Assembly (NCBI RefSeq): GCF_022811665.1
Contig: NZ_CP094529.1
Location: 682,001 to 746,000 of the forward strand
Source: Chryseobacterium oryzae
Lineage (GTDB): Bacteria > Bacteroidota > Bacteroidia > Flavobacteriales > Weeksellaceae
DNA: 64,000 bases
Direction of reading: 5' to 3'
The notes below the pieces were generated by a model, which saw nothing but the letters and a program-made list of their open reading frames with translations, did not search any database and was not told where the DNA came from. Every line of letters begins with the position of its first letter. Within the stretch, counting starts at the first letter, position 1. Positions 1 to 7,719 of the stretch are shown piece by piece. A program made the translations under genes and the position numbers.

Positions 1-846
1 GTTGAGAATCGAGTTTTTGTTGAATTTAATTACTCCTAATTTCAAATATGGAGAATTTTTCCACTCTCGATGTAGTTTGTCGATGGGTTGGTTTTTTAAA
101 TCATAACAAAACTGTACAAGAACTTCAGCTACATATTCATTAGAAACAAAAAATTTTTCGAGAGATTCTTTTACAGAAATTTCCTGCTCAAATTTTTTTG
201 GAACTGAAACCGGACTGATTTTAATTTTAATCATTTTATCGTCAAAGCGATACGCACCTACAGAATAAAAATCTGAAGAAAGAATAAAATCTTTTCTTTT
301 CAAAAGTAAATTCCAGCAATTTTTGAAGAAAGAGAATCTTAAAATAGCAGGAATATTACAGCCAATCTGTTTTAAGAGAGGTAAAATTCTGGTCCAGCCT
401 TTTATCTGATAATGATTCATTGCGATAAGAATCTTCAAAAGACGAATTGGCGAATTTACGGGCAATAGTGGGAAATTAACCAATGGATAATTAGCAATGG
501 TTTTATCTTGTTCGTTTTTTATTTTAAATGCAAATCCGTAAGCCGGAAATACATTTTTTTGATTGCTTATTTTGGGACTGGCATGAGAAAGTCTAGCTGT
601 AACCGTATATTTTTCATCACCGAAAATTTTACGGACATTTTCATCCAAATCTTTATTAATTATCAATTCCCCTTTCAAAACAGCATAAGTTTTGGCGTGT
701 ACATTTCTGGTTGCATATTCCACATCACTTAGCAATGCAGAGTTTTCTACAAAGTCGGATATGCTTTTTTTAGCCTTTTCTAAAATTTGTATTTCATTGT
801 AAGAAAGTTTATCATAGTTTTTGCTGTACGATAAGGGTTCACTCAT
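1..846 (-). CDS. Catalase-like heme-domain protein, C-terminus beyond window
   Basis: A single open frame runs from an ATG at 846 to the left edge without a stop, giving 282 residues. Residues about 44-92 match the catalase-core pattern: an RNVHAK motif with the putative distal heme histidine H50, then a KGELIINKDL stretch and an RLSHASPK stretch. Family knowledge: catalase-related proteins of this type are heme proteins with peroxidase or unknown activity, often smaller than true catalases and without their full tetramer domains. No signal peptide is visible, so a cytoplasmic location is likely. The proximal tyrosine region would lie at or beyond the window edge and cannot be checked. It points away from the FKBP gene. 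A catalase fold is likely; true catalase activity is uncertain. Confidence 0.7.
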   Translation of the reverse strand, partial: MSEPLSYSKNYDKLSYNEIQILEKAKKSISDFVENSALLSDVEYATRNVHAKTYAVLKGELIINKDLDENVRKIFGDEKYTVTARLSHASPKISNQKNVFPAYGFAFKIKNEQDKTIANYPLVNFPLLPVNSPIRLLKILIAMNHYQIKGWTRILPLLKQIGCNIPAILRFSFFKNCWNLLLKRKDFILSSDFYSVGAYRFDDKMIKIKISPVSVPKKFEQEISVKESLEKFFVSNEYVAEVLVQFCYDLKNQPIDKLHREWKNSPYLKLGVIKFNKNSILN

Positions 847-1164
847 TAATCAATCGGGTTTAAATTATAAAGTCATTACTGGCTTGTTCTTTCAAAATTT
901 TTTTTCTGATATTAAAATTTCAATAATACCGACAAGTTTTCAATTGTATGTTAATATATTATTAATCATTTTTGAATATTTGATGTGTTTTGTGATGAAT
1001 ACATGAAAATGTGTTGATTTTTCTATTGTGTATTATACATTTAGTAATTAATTCAATAATTTTATTTTTTCTGAATGTTCATCGGTTTTATTTTAAGTTG
1101 AATACCTTATTATATCATAATTTTACATTCATACATAAATCTTATCTTTGCTAAAAAAGAAATT
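847..1164. other. 318-bp intergenic region between divergent genes
   Basis: This very AT-rich gap separates the catalase-like gene (leftward) from the FKBP gene (rightward). It holds the -7 promoter box of the FKBP gene at 1143-1150. I see no convincing -7 box for the leftward gene, no RNA gene and no repeat. Confidence 0.6.
1143..1150 (+). promoter_or_regulatory. Bacteroidota -7 box (TATCTTTG) for FKBP gene
   Basis: TATCTTTG fits the Bacteroidota -7 consensus TAnnTTTG and ends 14 nt before the FKBP ATG. No clear TTTG -33 element lies 19-21 bp upstream. Confidence 0.5.
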
Positions 1165-1599
1165 ATGGGAGTAGCAGATATGTTATTTAAACGCAAAAAA
1201 GAACAGGCAGAAAAAAATCTGAAAGATGGAGCAGAGTACATGGTAGAATATGGTAAGAGAGAATCTGTTGTACAGTTACCAAGCGGACTGCAATATGAGA
1301 TTATTACAGAAGGAGACGGCGAAAAACCCGGCCCAAAGTCGATGGTAAAATGTCATTATCACGGAACTACCATTTCGGGAAAAGTTTTCGACAGTTCTGT
1401 AAAGAGAGGAACACCGGCTTCTTTCCCGTTAAATAAAGTTATTAAAGGCTGGACTGAAGCTTTGCAACTAATGCCTGTAGGAAGTAAATGGAAGCTGATT
1501 ATTCCTCCGCATCTTGCTTATGGAGATCAGCAGATTAGCAAAGAAATTGGGCCAAACAGTACATTGGTTTTTATTGTTGAGTTGTTGGATATTAAATAA
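1165..1599 (+). CDS. FKBP-type peptidyl-prolyl cis-trans isomerase
   Basis: 144 residues with one FKBP domain at about residues 40-143. The domain shows the family landmarks in order: V-x-C-H-Y-H-G-T, G-K-V-F-D-S-S, the G-W-x-E-A-L core with M-P-V-G-S-K-W, an A-Y-G-D loop, and the closing L-x-F-x-V-E-L-L strand. The enzyme speeds proline isomerisation during folding. The N-terminal 40 residues are short, charged and helical, not the long FkpA/FklB dimerisation domain. No signal peptide is seen, so it is probably cytoplasmic. The gene is preceded by its own -7 box and followed by a hairpin terminator, so it is likely monocistronic. An internal Met at residue 6 is an alternative start. Confidence 0.93.
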   Translation: MGVADMLFKRKKEQAEKNLKDGAEYMVEYGKRESVVQLPSGLQYEIITEGDGEKPGPKSMVKCHYHGTTISGKVFDSSVKRGTPASFPLNKVIKGWTEALQLMPVGSKWKLIIPPHLAYGDQQISKEIGPNSTLVFIVELLDIK

Positions 1600-1621
1600 T
1601 CATTTTTTGAGCTATATTTAA

Positions 1622-1655
1622 AAAATTCAACTCTAACAGGGTTGAATTTTTTTTG
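1622..1655 (+). terminator. Rho-independent terminator after FKBP gene
   Basis: An AATTCAAC...GTTGAATT stem with a small AT-rich loop is followed by a run of T residues, 20-55 nt after the FKBP stop codon. Confidence 0.75.
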
Positions 1656-1694
1656 TTTTTATAAAAGTTTGTATATTTATTTTCAAAGGTTTTT

Positions 1695-2645
1695 ATGAAG
1701 AAGCTTATTTTCATTGTATCGGTTTTATGTCTGTTTCAGTCCTGTGTTTCCAAAAAAAATCAGGCTATAAAGCAGAATATTCTCACTTTAAAAGACAGTT
1801 ATTGCAAAGCGCCCTTCAAATATAATTATGAAAATAAACTGCCTTCATATAGTTCAGATTCTATTCTCAATGCGAATAAGCATCTAAAATCTATTTTTAC
1901 AGATCAGAGTATTTTAATTCTCAATGCTTTAGATAATCTGGATGAGGTTGATGAGATTTTAAAACTAAAAAAAGATTCTTCTTTGTATTCTCAGGTTAAG
2001 GTTTTACAGTTGAAAAGTAAAATTAACAGTAAAATTACCATTGCCCTTACAGAGTTAGATGCAGTAGCTGCAGAATTCGACTGTGAAGGTGAGCGTGTAG
2101 CACAGATTGGTAATTATGTAGATAATCTTAACCAGTCTAGAAACAACAAACTTATTTTGTATTCTATTGCGGCAGGTGCGGTAGCTTCCATTGCCGGAGG
2201 AATTGTTAAAGATGAAGGATGGAGCAGTGCAATAGATATTACCGGAGGGGCTTTGGGAGCGGGTTTCGGCTTGGCTACACTCAACCCAAAAGGCAAAAAA
2301 GTAGAATTTATACACCAAAGAAATCTGTTGCGTGACATTTGGCATGAAAAACTAGATTCACCTAACTTTCCTCCATTTATTTGGTATATGTACACTGAGA
2401 AAAGATTTTCCAATAAAGAAGATCGGTCTATCATTCAGCATATGAAGGAAAGATGGCTTCATTATCAGTTTGATGATGATAAAAATGCAGCAGATCATTC
2501 GGTTATCTTTAATGATGGTGGTTTTTATAGATATAATGACCTTCAGAATCGTGCTGCAATGCTCAATCAAATGCAGTCTGCGACTAGAACCATCAATCAG
2601 ACAATCAATTATTTACTTTTAGATTTGGATAAGTTGATTTTGTAA
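1695..2645 (+). CDS. Hypothetical lipoprotein
   Basis: 316 residues starting with a lipoprotein signal peptide whose lipobox is L-F-Q-S-C (Cys17). Followed by a Lys, no aspartate sorting signal for the inner membrane is obvious. Residues about 155-200 hold a Gly/Ala-rich hydrophobic stretch (AAGAVASIAGGIV then GGALGAGFGLA) resembling glycine-zipper segments that insert in or lie against membranes. The C-terminal third is charged and aromatic, without a domain I recognise. It is expected to be anchored in the periplasm or outer membrane. No clear operon partner: the FKBP terminator lies before it and the Rrf2 promoter after it. Function unknown. Confidence 0.75.
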   Translation: MKKLIFIVSVLCLFQSCVSKKNQAIKQNILTLKDSYCKAPFKYNYENKLPSYSSDSILNANKHLKSIFTDQSILILNALDNLDEVDEILKLKKDSSLYSQVKVLQLKSKINSKITIALTELDAVAAEFDCEGERVAQIGNYVDNLNQSRNNKLILYSIAAGAVASIAGGIVKDEGWSSAIDITGGALGAGFGLATLNPKGKKVEFIHQRNLLRDIWHEKLDSPNFPPFIWYMYTEKRFSNKEDRSIIQHMKERWLHYQFDDDKNAADHSVIFNDGGFYRYNDLQNRAAMLNQMQSATRTINQTINYLLLDLDKLIL

Positions 2646-2693
2646 GAGAACTTTATTCAAATTTTTTAAATAGGAATAAATTTTAAATTTAAT

Positions 2694-2712
2694 TGTAATT
2701 ATTTTTGTTACA
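2694..2712. promoter_or_regulatory. Putative Rrf2 operator, copy 1
   Basis: TGTAAT-N7-GTTACA, a 19-bp imperfect inverted repeat. It covers the TTTG -33 element of the Rrf2 gene promoter. The reverse complement of the same site is at 3168-3186, ahead of the next gene. Inference: autorepression site of the Rrf2 protein. Confidence 0.6.
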
Positions 2713-2734
2713 TTTAAAAATTGTAGTATATTTG
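2704..2734 (+). promoter_or_regulatory. Promoter TTTG-N19-TATATTTG of the Rrf2 gene
   Basis: TTTG at 2704-2707 and TATATTTG at 2727-2734 are separated by 19 bp, the classical Bacteroidota arrangement. The -7 box ends only 4 nt before the ATG at 2739, predicting a leaderless or almost leaderless transcript. Confidence 0.7.
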
Positions 2735-2738
2735 CATC

Positions 2739-3149
2739 ATGAACAATACAAGATTTGCCACCGCAATACATATTATGACTCTTCTTGCGAAAGATTCGCA
2801 GGCGTGGTTAACATCCGATTGGATTGCCGGAAGCTTGAATGTAAATCCTGTTATTGTTCGCAAGGAATTGATTAATCTTAAAAAATCTGCTCTGGTAGAA
2901 AGCCGTCAGGGAAAAGAAGGAGGGGTAAGAATTGCTAAAAATCCTGATGAAATTTATATATCTGATATTTATGAATCGGTAAAAAATTCTGAAGTTTTGG
3001 GGAAGAAAAATCAGAACCCGAATCCTCTTTGCACTATCGGAAAAGACATCAACAAAAATCTTCAAATTTTATTCTGTGAAACAGATGAATTGGTTTTTCA
3101 GTTTTTGAAAGCAAAAAAATTATCAGATTTTACGGGGCAATTTCAATAA
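2739..3149 (+). CDS. Rrf2 family transcriptional regulator (YwnA-like)
   Basis: 136 residues. The N-terminal winged helix-turn-helix covers about residues 1-65, with the Rrf2 signature N-P-V-I-V-R-K-E-L recognition helix followed by the V-E-S-R-Q-G-K-E-G-G wing. The three-cysteine iron-sulfur cluster motif of IscR/NsrR is absent: only isolated Cys residues occur near residues 98 and 110. It therefore resembles the cluster-free YwnA-type branch, which may sense redox-active or electrophilic compounds. The next gene encodes an NAD(P)-binding oxidoreductase like YwnB, and both genes carry the same 19-bp inverted repeat upstream. The neighbour is the probable target and the gene probably autoregulates. 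Confidence 0.9.
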   Translation: MNNTRFATAIHIMTLLAKDSQAWLTSDWIAGSLNVNPVIVRKELINLKKSALVESRQGKEGGVRIAKNPDEIYISDIYESVKNSEVLGKKNQNPNPLCTIGKDINKNLQILFCETDELVFQFLKAKKLSDFTGQFQ

Positions 3150-3167
3150 AAATTTTTTAAATATAAA

Positions 3168-3186
3168 TGTAACAAAATACATTACA
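3168..3186. promoter_or_regulatory. Putative Rrf2 operator, copy 2
   Basis: TGTAAC-N7-ATTACA. Its reverse complement, TGTAAT-N7-GTTACA, has the same arms and length as the site at 2694-2712. It lies 19 bp before the ATG of the oxidoreductase gene, where it could block transcription. Confidence 0.6.
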
Positions 3187-3205
3187 ATTAATTAAAATTA
3201 TCATT

Positions 3206-3859
3206 ATGAGCAAAAAAGTAGCAGTAATCGGAGCAACAGGCTTCGTAGGAAAGCAAGTTGTAAATGAATTATCTAACAGAGGTTATGAAGTAAATGCCAT
3301 CGCAAGAGATAGTTCTAAAATTGAAACGAAAGACCATGTAACGCCCATTAGTGCAGATGTAAATAACGTGGAAGAATTGGCAGAAGTTCTTAAAGGGAAT
3401 GATGCGGTTATCAGTGCATTTAATGCAGGTTGGACGAATCCGAATTTGTATAATGACTTTTTGAACGGTTCAAGAAACATTGAAAAAGCGGTTGAAGAAT
3501 CTGGTGTTAAAAGATTTATTACTGTTGGAGGTGCAGGAAGTTTGTTTATAGACGGACATCAATTGGTAGATGGTGCAGATTTTCCTGCAGATATTAAACC
3601 GGGTGCAACTGCCGCGAGAGATTACATGAACGAAATTAAAAAGAATGATACACTAGACTGGACTTTCTTTTCACCCGCGATTGAAATGCACGCAGGAACT
3701 GCAGGAGTGAGAAAAGGGACTTACAGAACAGCTTTAGAAAATCCTGTTTTCGATGAGAACGGTAGAAGTGTTCTTTCTGTGGAAGATGTAGCGGTAGTTT
3801 TAGTAGATGAGTTAGAGCAAAATAATTTTGTTAAAAAACGTTTTACAGCAGGATACTAA
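3206..3859 (+). CDS. NAD(P)-binding oxidoreductase (NmrA/SDR-like, YwnB-type)
   Basis: 217 residues forming one atypical short-chain-dehydrogenase Rossmann domain. The dinucleotide motif G-A-T-G-F-V-G lies at residues 9-15, followed by a basic A-R-D segment near residue 34 that suggests NADPH preference. A V-K-R-F-I-T-V-G-G-A-G-S segment near residues 104-115 replaces the YxxxK catalytic signature, as in NmrA-like and flavin-reductase-like members. Cytoplasmic. The substrate is not known. Position behind the Rrf2 gene with a shared operator suggests induction by redox or electrophile stress. It ends at a strong terminator. Confidence 0.88.
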   Translation: MSKKVAVIGATGFVGKQVVNELSNRGYEVNAIARDSSKIETKDHVTPISADVNNVEELAEVLKGNDAVISAFNAGWTNPNLYNDFLNGSRNIEKAVEESGVKRFITVGGAGSLFIDGHQLVDGADFPADIKPGATAARDYMNEIKKNDTLDWTFFSPAIEMHAGTAGVRKGTYRTALENPVFDENGRSVLSVEDVAVVLVDELEQNNFVKKRFTAGY

Positions 3860-3900
3860 AACTAAGTTTATTTTTGATTTAGTTAAATAAAAAGTTAGAA

Positions 3901-3935
3901 AAAATCGGCGACGCCAAAGGCGTCGCCGATTTTTT
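3901..3935. terminator. Strong bidirectional terminator
   Basis: A perfect 15-bp stem (AAAATCGGCGACGCC at 3901-3915, loop AAA, complement at 3919-3933) with T-runs on the right and A-runs on the left. It sits between convergent genes and can serve both. Confidence 0.93.
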
Positions 3936-3984
3936 AATATTTTAGAATAAAGAATTTAATCAACTAAATGATTTTTTTAACGTA

Positions 3985-4986
3985 TTACATCCCCATAAAC
4001 AATTTAGGATTTACCGGAGTATTGTTTTTATGAACTTCATAATGTAAGTGAGGACCGGTAGATCTTCCCGAATTTCCTGATTTTGCAATTAATTGTCCCA
4101 CCTTTATTTTATCATTTGTTTTAGCAATAAGTTGCGAAAGGTGACCATAAAGAGTTGCTAAACCATTTCCGTGAGAAATAATTACGCAGTTTCCGTATCC
4201 ACTTTTCTGCCCAGAAAAAATTACTGTTCCTGCCGCAGTTGCCAAAACATCAGAACCTGATGGCAACGCAATATCTAAACCTTTGTGAAACTGCATCTGA
4301 TCTGGTTCTGCAGGAGCATTGTTTTTCTCAATATTTTTCTGAGGAGAAGGGTTTTTGTTGACTGCCATTTCAGGTGTAGGATTACTTGCTTTTGGAGTTA
4401 CCAATACTTTTACTTCTCTTTTATTGCCGTAGCTGTCTGTAACTTCTATAATTTTCTCATAAGGTTGGGCTTTTACTTCTGGTTTTGGTGTAGAAACGGG
4501 CGTACTTACAGTAGATTCTGGCGATTTTACAGAAGCATAAGCTGTTTTGTAAGGGATAGGATTTTTTCTGATTCCGAAATTAGAAGATATAGATCCGCCA
4601 CTAGGCATTCCCAGCGGAACATAAATTAATTTCTTCTGAAGATCCATTAAATATTGGCTGTAGCGGTTAGATTGCTTGGCAAGATAAATAGAGTTGGATA
4701 TACTGTCCTGATCCAAAACCATTAGCTTTTCGTTAGGAATATTCTTTGCTTTTAGAAAAGAATTCAGCTGGGTAATCGTTTTATCTACCAAACCAAGATC
4801 AGATTTTATTTTCAGATAGTCTATACTGTCTTTCTCGGTGTTTATTTTTACCAGATTTACTTCATAGTTTTTGTCATCTTTTTCCGAAAATAACTTGGTT
4901 ATAATGATGCTTTGAGCAAAAACGATGGTTAACAGGCTTCCTAAGATAAAAGTTACTTTCTTTTTGCTGCTTAAAAATTTCTTCAT
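3985..4986 (-). CDS. M23 family metallopeptidase with a long insertion
   Basis: 333 residues. A membrane segment at about residues 11-31 anchors it with the bulk outside the cytoplasm. The LytM/M23 domain begins at S-S-N-F-G-I-R near residue 134 and ends with H-L-H-Y-E-V. Expected zinc ligands are H234, D238 and H315, with H282 and H313 as catalytic histidines, so an active peptidoglycan endopeptidase is likely. Unusually, about 90 Pro/Thr/Lys-rich residues (roughly 145-231) separate the FGIR strand from the FHKGLDIA ligand motif, where about 10-15 residues are usual. Residues 40-120 look helical. The role is cell-wall remodelling in growth or division. Convergent with the oxidoreductase gene; transcribed alone. 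Confidence 0.9.
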   Translation of the reverse strand: MKKFLSSKKKVTFILGSLLTIVFAQSIIITKLFSEKDDKNYEVNLVKINTEKDSIDYLKIKSDLGLVDKTITQLNSFLKAKNIPNEKLMVLDQDSISNSIYLAKQSNRYSQYLMDLQKKLIYVPLGMPSGGSISSNFGIRKNPIPYKTAYASVKSPESTVSTPVSTPKPEVKAQPYEKIIEVTDSYGNKREVKVLVTPKASNPTPEMAVNKNPSPQKNIEKNNAPAEPDQMQFHKGLDIALPSGSDVLATAAGTVIFSGQKSGYGNCVIISHGNGLATLYGHLSQLIAKTNDKIKVGQLIAKSGNSGRSTGPHLHYEVHKNNTPVNPKLFMGM

Positions 4987-5178
4987 TTTTCTTTTTTAGA
5001 ATTTAATAAAGGTTTTAAGGGGGCAAATTTAATTAAAAATAATTTTTTTCGATTATTTCCAATAAAATTCAGACCTCAAATAGGTATAAACGTAATAATT
5101 TTAAAAAAATTGTATCAATAAGTTTTTTTCTCCTAAAAACTATCCCGTTGCCAAAATTTTTATATCTTATGGTTTTAA

Positions 5179-5186
5179 TATATTTG
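5179..5186 (+). promoter_or_regulatory. -7 box (TATATTTG) for gpsA
   Basis: TATATTTG matches TAnnTTTG and ends 17 nt before the gpsA ATG. A matching -33 TTTG at the proper spacing is not evident. Confidence 0.5.
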
Positions 5187-5203
5187 CATTTCACATCATA
5201 ATT

Positions 5204-6244
5204 ATGGCGAAGAAGAAAAATAATTCAGACAACTCTGTGGGTAAAAATGCCAAAATAGATACTGCAGTTGGAGTTGTGGGAAGTGGAAGTTTTGCTACAG
5301 CAATTGTAAAAATGTTGGTAGAAAACTGCAAAACTGTTCATTGGTGCGTAAGAAATGAATTTGTAAAAGGAGCCATAGAACTCCGCGGTCATAATCCTAC
5401 TTATCTTACGGCGGTAAATTTTAATCTGAAAAGTCTTAAGCTTACCACAGATATTAATGAACTTGTAACAGCCTGTGATATTGTGGTTTTGGCAACACCT
5501 TCCATTTATTTAGCAGATACTATGGAAAAAATGAGTTGCGATTACAGCAATAAAATTTTTGTCTCTGCCATCAAAGGGATTATTCCTAAAGTTAACGATG
5601 TGGTGGCTCATTATCTAAAAGAAGAGTTTCAGATTGGTTTTAGAAATCAGGCGGTAATTGCAGGTCCTTGTCATGCAGAAGAAGTTGCGATGGAAAGATT
5701 ATCTTATCTAACATTGGCAACCGTTGAAGATGAAGTTTCGCAGAAATTGGTGGATATTTTTAATTCAGATTTCATTAAAGTTCATTCAAGTAAAGATATT
5801 TTAGGGAATGAATACAGTGCAATTCTGAAAAATATTTTTGCAATCGGAGCGGGAATTGCAAGTGGTTTGGGATATGGGGATAACTTTACAGCAGTTTTTG
5901 TTTCTAATGCTATTCGCGAAATGGAAATTTTTCTTGAAGCAATTTATGAAGCTCCAAGAGATGTTAATGAAAGTGCTTATTTGGGAGATTTACTGGTAAC
6001 TGCGTATTCATTGTTTTCAAGAAATAGAAATTTAGGAAACTTAATAGGGAAGGGCTATACGGTGAAATCTGCCATTCAGTCTATGAACATGGTTGCGGAA
6101 GGTTATTATGCAGCAGACTCCATTTATAAAACAGCAAAAGATAAAGGCTTAAAACTTCCTATTATAGATACCATTTACGGAATTCTCTATGAAGGAAAAA
6201 ATGCCGAAAAACAATACAAAAAATTAACAGCAAAACTCAATTAA
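5204..6244 (+). CDS. gpsA: Glycerol-3-phosphate dehydrogenase [NAD(P)+]
   Basis: 346 residues. The Rossmann motif V-G-S-G-S-F-A-T-A starts near residue 25. The substrate-binding landmarks follow: S-A-I-K-G-I near residue 125, A-G-P-C-H-A-E-E near 153, the catalytic-lysine region Y-S-A-I-L-K-N near 204, and the G-L-G-Y-G-D-N loop near 221. It reduces dihydroxyacetone phosphate to sn-glycerol-3-phosphate for phospholipid synthesis, in the cytoplasm. The first 20 residues are a Lys/Asn-rich extension not seen in most GpsA proteins. It has its own -7 box and seems monocistronic. Confidence 0.95.
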   Translation: MAKKKNNSDNSVGKNAKIDTAVGVVGSGSFATAIVKMLVENCKTVHWCVRNEFVKGAIELRGHNPTYLTAVNFNLKSLKLTTDINELVTACDIVVLATPSIYLADTMEKMSCDYSNKIFVSAIKGIIPKVNDVVAHYLKEEFQIGFRNQAVIAGPCHAEEVAMERLSYLTLATVEDEVSQKLVDIFNSDFIKVHSSKDILGNEYSAILKNIFAIGAGIASGLGYGDNFTAVFVSNAIREMEIFLEAIYEAPRDVNESAYLGDLLVTAYSLFSRNRNLGNLIGKGYTVKSAIQSMNMVAEGYYAADSIYKTAKDKGLKLPIIDTIYGILYEGKNAEKQYKKLTAKLN

Positions 6245-6379
6245 ACTTTAAAATATTGAATGTTACAGGCTGGAAAAGTTTGTCTTTAATATTGGCATGA
6301 TAAAAGTCTTACTATTAATGAATCTTTTTAAAAATAATAAAATTTATCTTTAGTGAGCGAAAAATGATAATGAAATTCT

Positions 6380-7657
6380 ATGGATAAATTTATAAGTGCT
6401 GAAGAAGCTATCTATACTGTAAAAAGTGGTAACCGTGTATTTTTTCATGGTAGTGCCTGTACTCCTAATTACCTGATTGATGAGTTGGCAAGACAATCTC
6501 ACCGGTTAGAAAATGTAGAAATAGTTTCTATTACTCAACAAGGGAATGTAGAAGTGGCAAAACCTCAGTATAAAGGTAGTTTTTTTGTTAATTCTCTCTT
6601 TGTTTCCTCTCCAGTGCGTGATGCTGTAAACTCAGATAGAGGAGATTTTGTTCCTGTTTTTTTAAGTGAAATTCCTATCCTGTTCAGAAAAAATATTCTA
6701 CCATTAGATGTTGCGTTAATTACGGTATCTCCGCCAGATAAACATGGTTTCTGTACTTTGGGGACTTCTGTGGACGTGGCAAGAGCAGCTGTAGATACGG
6801 CAAAAATAATTGTTGCTATAGTAAATCCTTTAATGCCGAGAACCCACGGCGATGGGATGATTCACATGAGTAGAATTCATAAAATGGTATGGCATGAAGA
6901 AGAACTTCCGACTGTAGATTACGGTGCAAAAGTTGGGGCTGAAGAAATGCAGGTGGGAAGAAATGTAGCCGAGTTAATCGAAGATAAATCTACTCTGCAA
7001 ATGGGTATCGGGACAATACCGGATGCTGTTTTGAAGTGTCTTGGAAATCATAAAGATTTAGGAATTCATACAGAGATGCTGAGTGATGGAGTGGTAGATT
7101 TAATTCAGAACGATGTTATAAATAACAAATATAAAGGCTATAATGACAATAAAACGATAACCAGTTTCTGTTTTGGTACGCGAAAATTGTACGATTATGT
7201 AGATGATAATACTGTTTTCTCGTTTGATGATGTAAGTACGGTGAATTTTCCTATCAATATCATGAGAAACAAGAAAATGGTTGCCATTAATTCTGCAATT
7301 GAAATTGATCTTACCGGTCAGGTTTGTGCAGATTCTATCGGTACTATGCAGTATAGCGGAATTGGCGGACAGATGGATTTCATGCGAGGTGCGGCACTTA
7401 GTGAAGATGGTAAACCTATTATTGCCATCACTTCAAGAACTAAAAAAGGCGTTTCCAGAATTGTACCTTTCCTTAAACAGGGAGCGGGTGTTGTAACAAC
7501 AAGGGGTCACATCCATTATGTGGTTACAGAATACGGAACTGCATATCTTTATGGTAAAAATCTACGCCAGAGAGCACAAGAACTCATAAGTATTGCTCAT
7601 CCTGATGATCGGGAAATGTTGGAAAGAGCAGCTTATGAAAGATTTAATTCAAATTAA
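6380..7657 (+). CDS. Acetyl-CoA hydrolase/CoA-transferase family protein
   Basis: 425 residues, typical of the 4-hydroxybutyrate CoA-transferase branch. The N-terminal CoA-transferase half contains the S-P-P-D-K-H-G-F-C segment near residue 113. The second half contains H-T-E-M-L-S-D-G near residue 228, whose glutamate is the expected residue forming the glutamyl-CoA intermediate. The C-terminal G-G-x-x-D-F-M-R-G-A and T-x-x-G-H-I-H-Y-V-V-T-E-Y-G motifs are typical of the AcetylCoA_hyd_C domain. It likely moves CoA between acetate or succinate and another acyl group in the cytoplasm; the substrate cannot be settled by eye. It lies alone between gpsA and a hypothetical gene. Confidence 0.88.
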   Translation: MDKFISAEEAIYTVKSGNRVFFHGSACTPNYLIDELARQSHRLENVEIVSITQQGNVEVAKPQYKGSFFVNSLFVSSPVRDAVNSDRGDFVPVFLSEIPILFRKNILPLDVALITVSPPDKHGFCTLGTSVDVARAAVDTAKIIVAIVNPLMPRTHGDGMIHMSRIHKMVWHEEELPTVDYGAKVGAEEMQVGRNVAELIEDKSTLQMGIGTIPDAVLKCLGNHKDLGIHTEMLSDGVVDLIQNDVINNKYKGYNDNKTITSFCFGTRKLYDYVDDNTVFSFDDVSTVNFPINIMRNKKMVAINSAIEIDLTGQVCADSIGTMQYSGIGGQMDFMRGAALSEDGKPIIAITSRTKKGVSRIVPFLKQGAGVVTTRGHIHYVVTEYGTAYLYGKNLRQRAQELISIAHPDDREMLERAAYERFNSN

Positions 7658-7686
7658 TTCTCTGCATTAAGTGATTTGGTCATCTT

Positions 7687-7719
7687 TTTGTTCAGAAATT
7701 TTTATAGATAATATTTTTG
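7687..7719 (+). promoter_or_regulatory. Promoter-like TTTG-N21-TATTTTTG
   Basis: TTTG at 7687-7690 and TATTTTTG at 7712-7719 are 21 bp apart. The -7 box overlaps the apparent TTG start codon of the next gene, so either this match is accidental or that gene starts further downstream. Confidence 0.4.

Noticed and set aside
508..1006. Forward frames opposite and upstream of the catalase-like gene
   Set aside because: The reverse strand has a continuous frame with catalase-core motifs; the forward frames are shadows or AT-rich chance frames.
2055..2570. Three reverse-strand frames opposite the lipoprotein gene
   Set aside because: They have no family pattern and no promoter, and mirror the coding bias of the lipoprotein gene.
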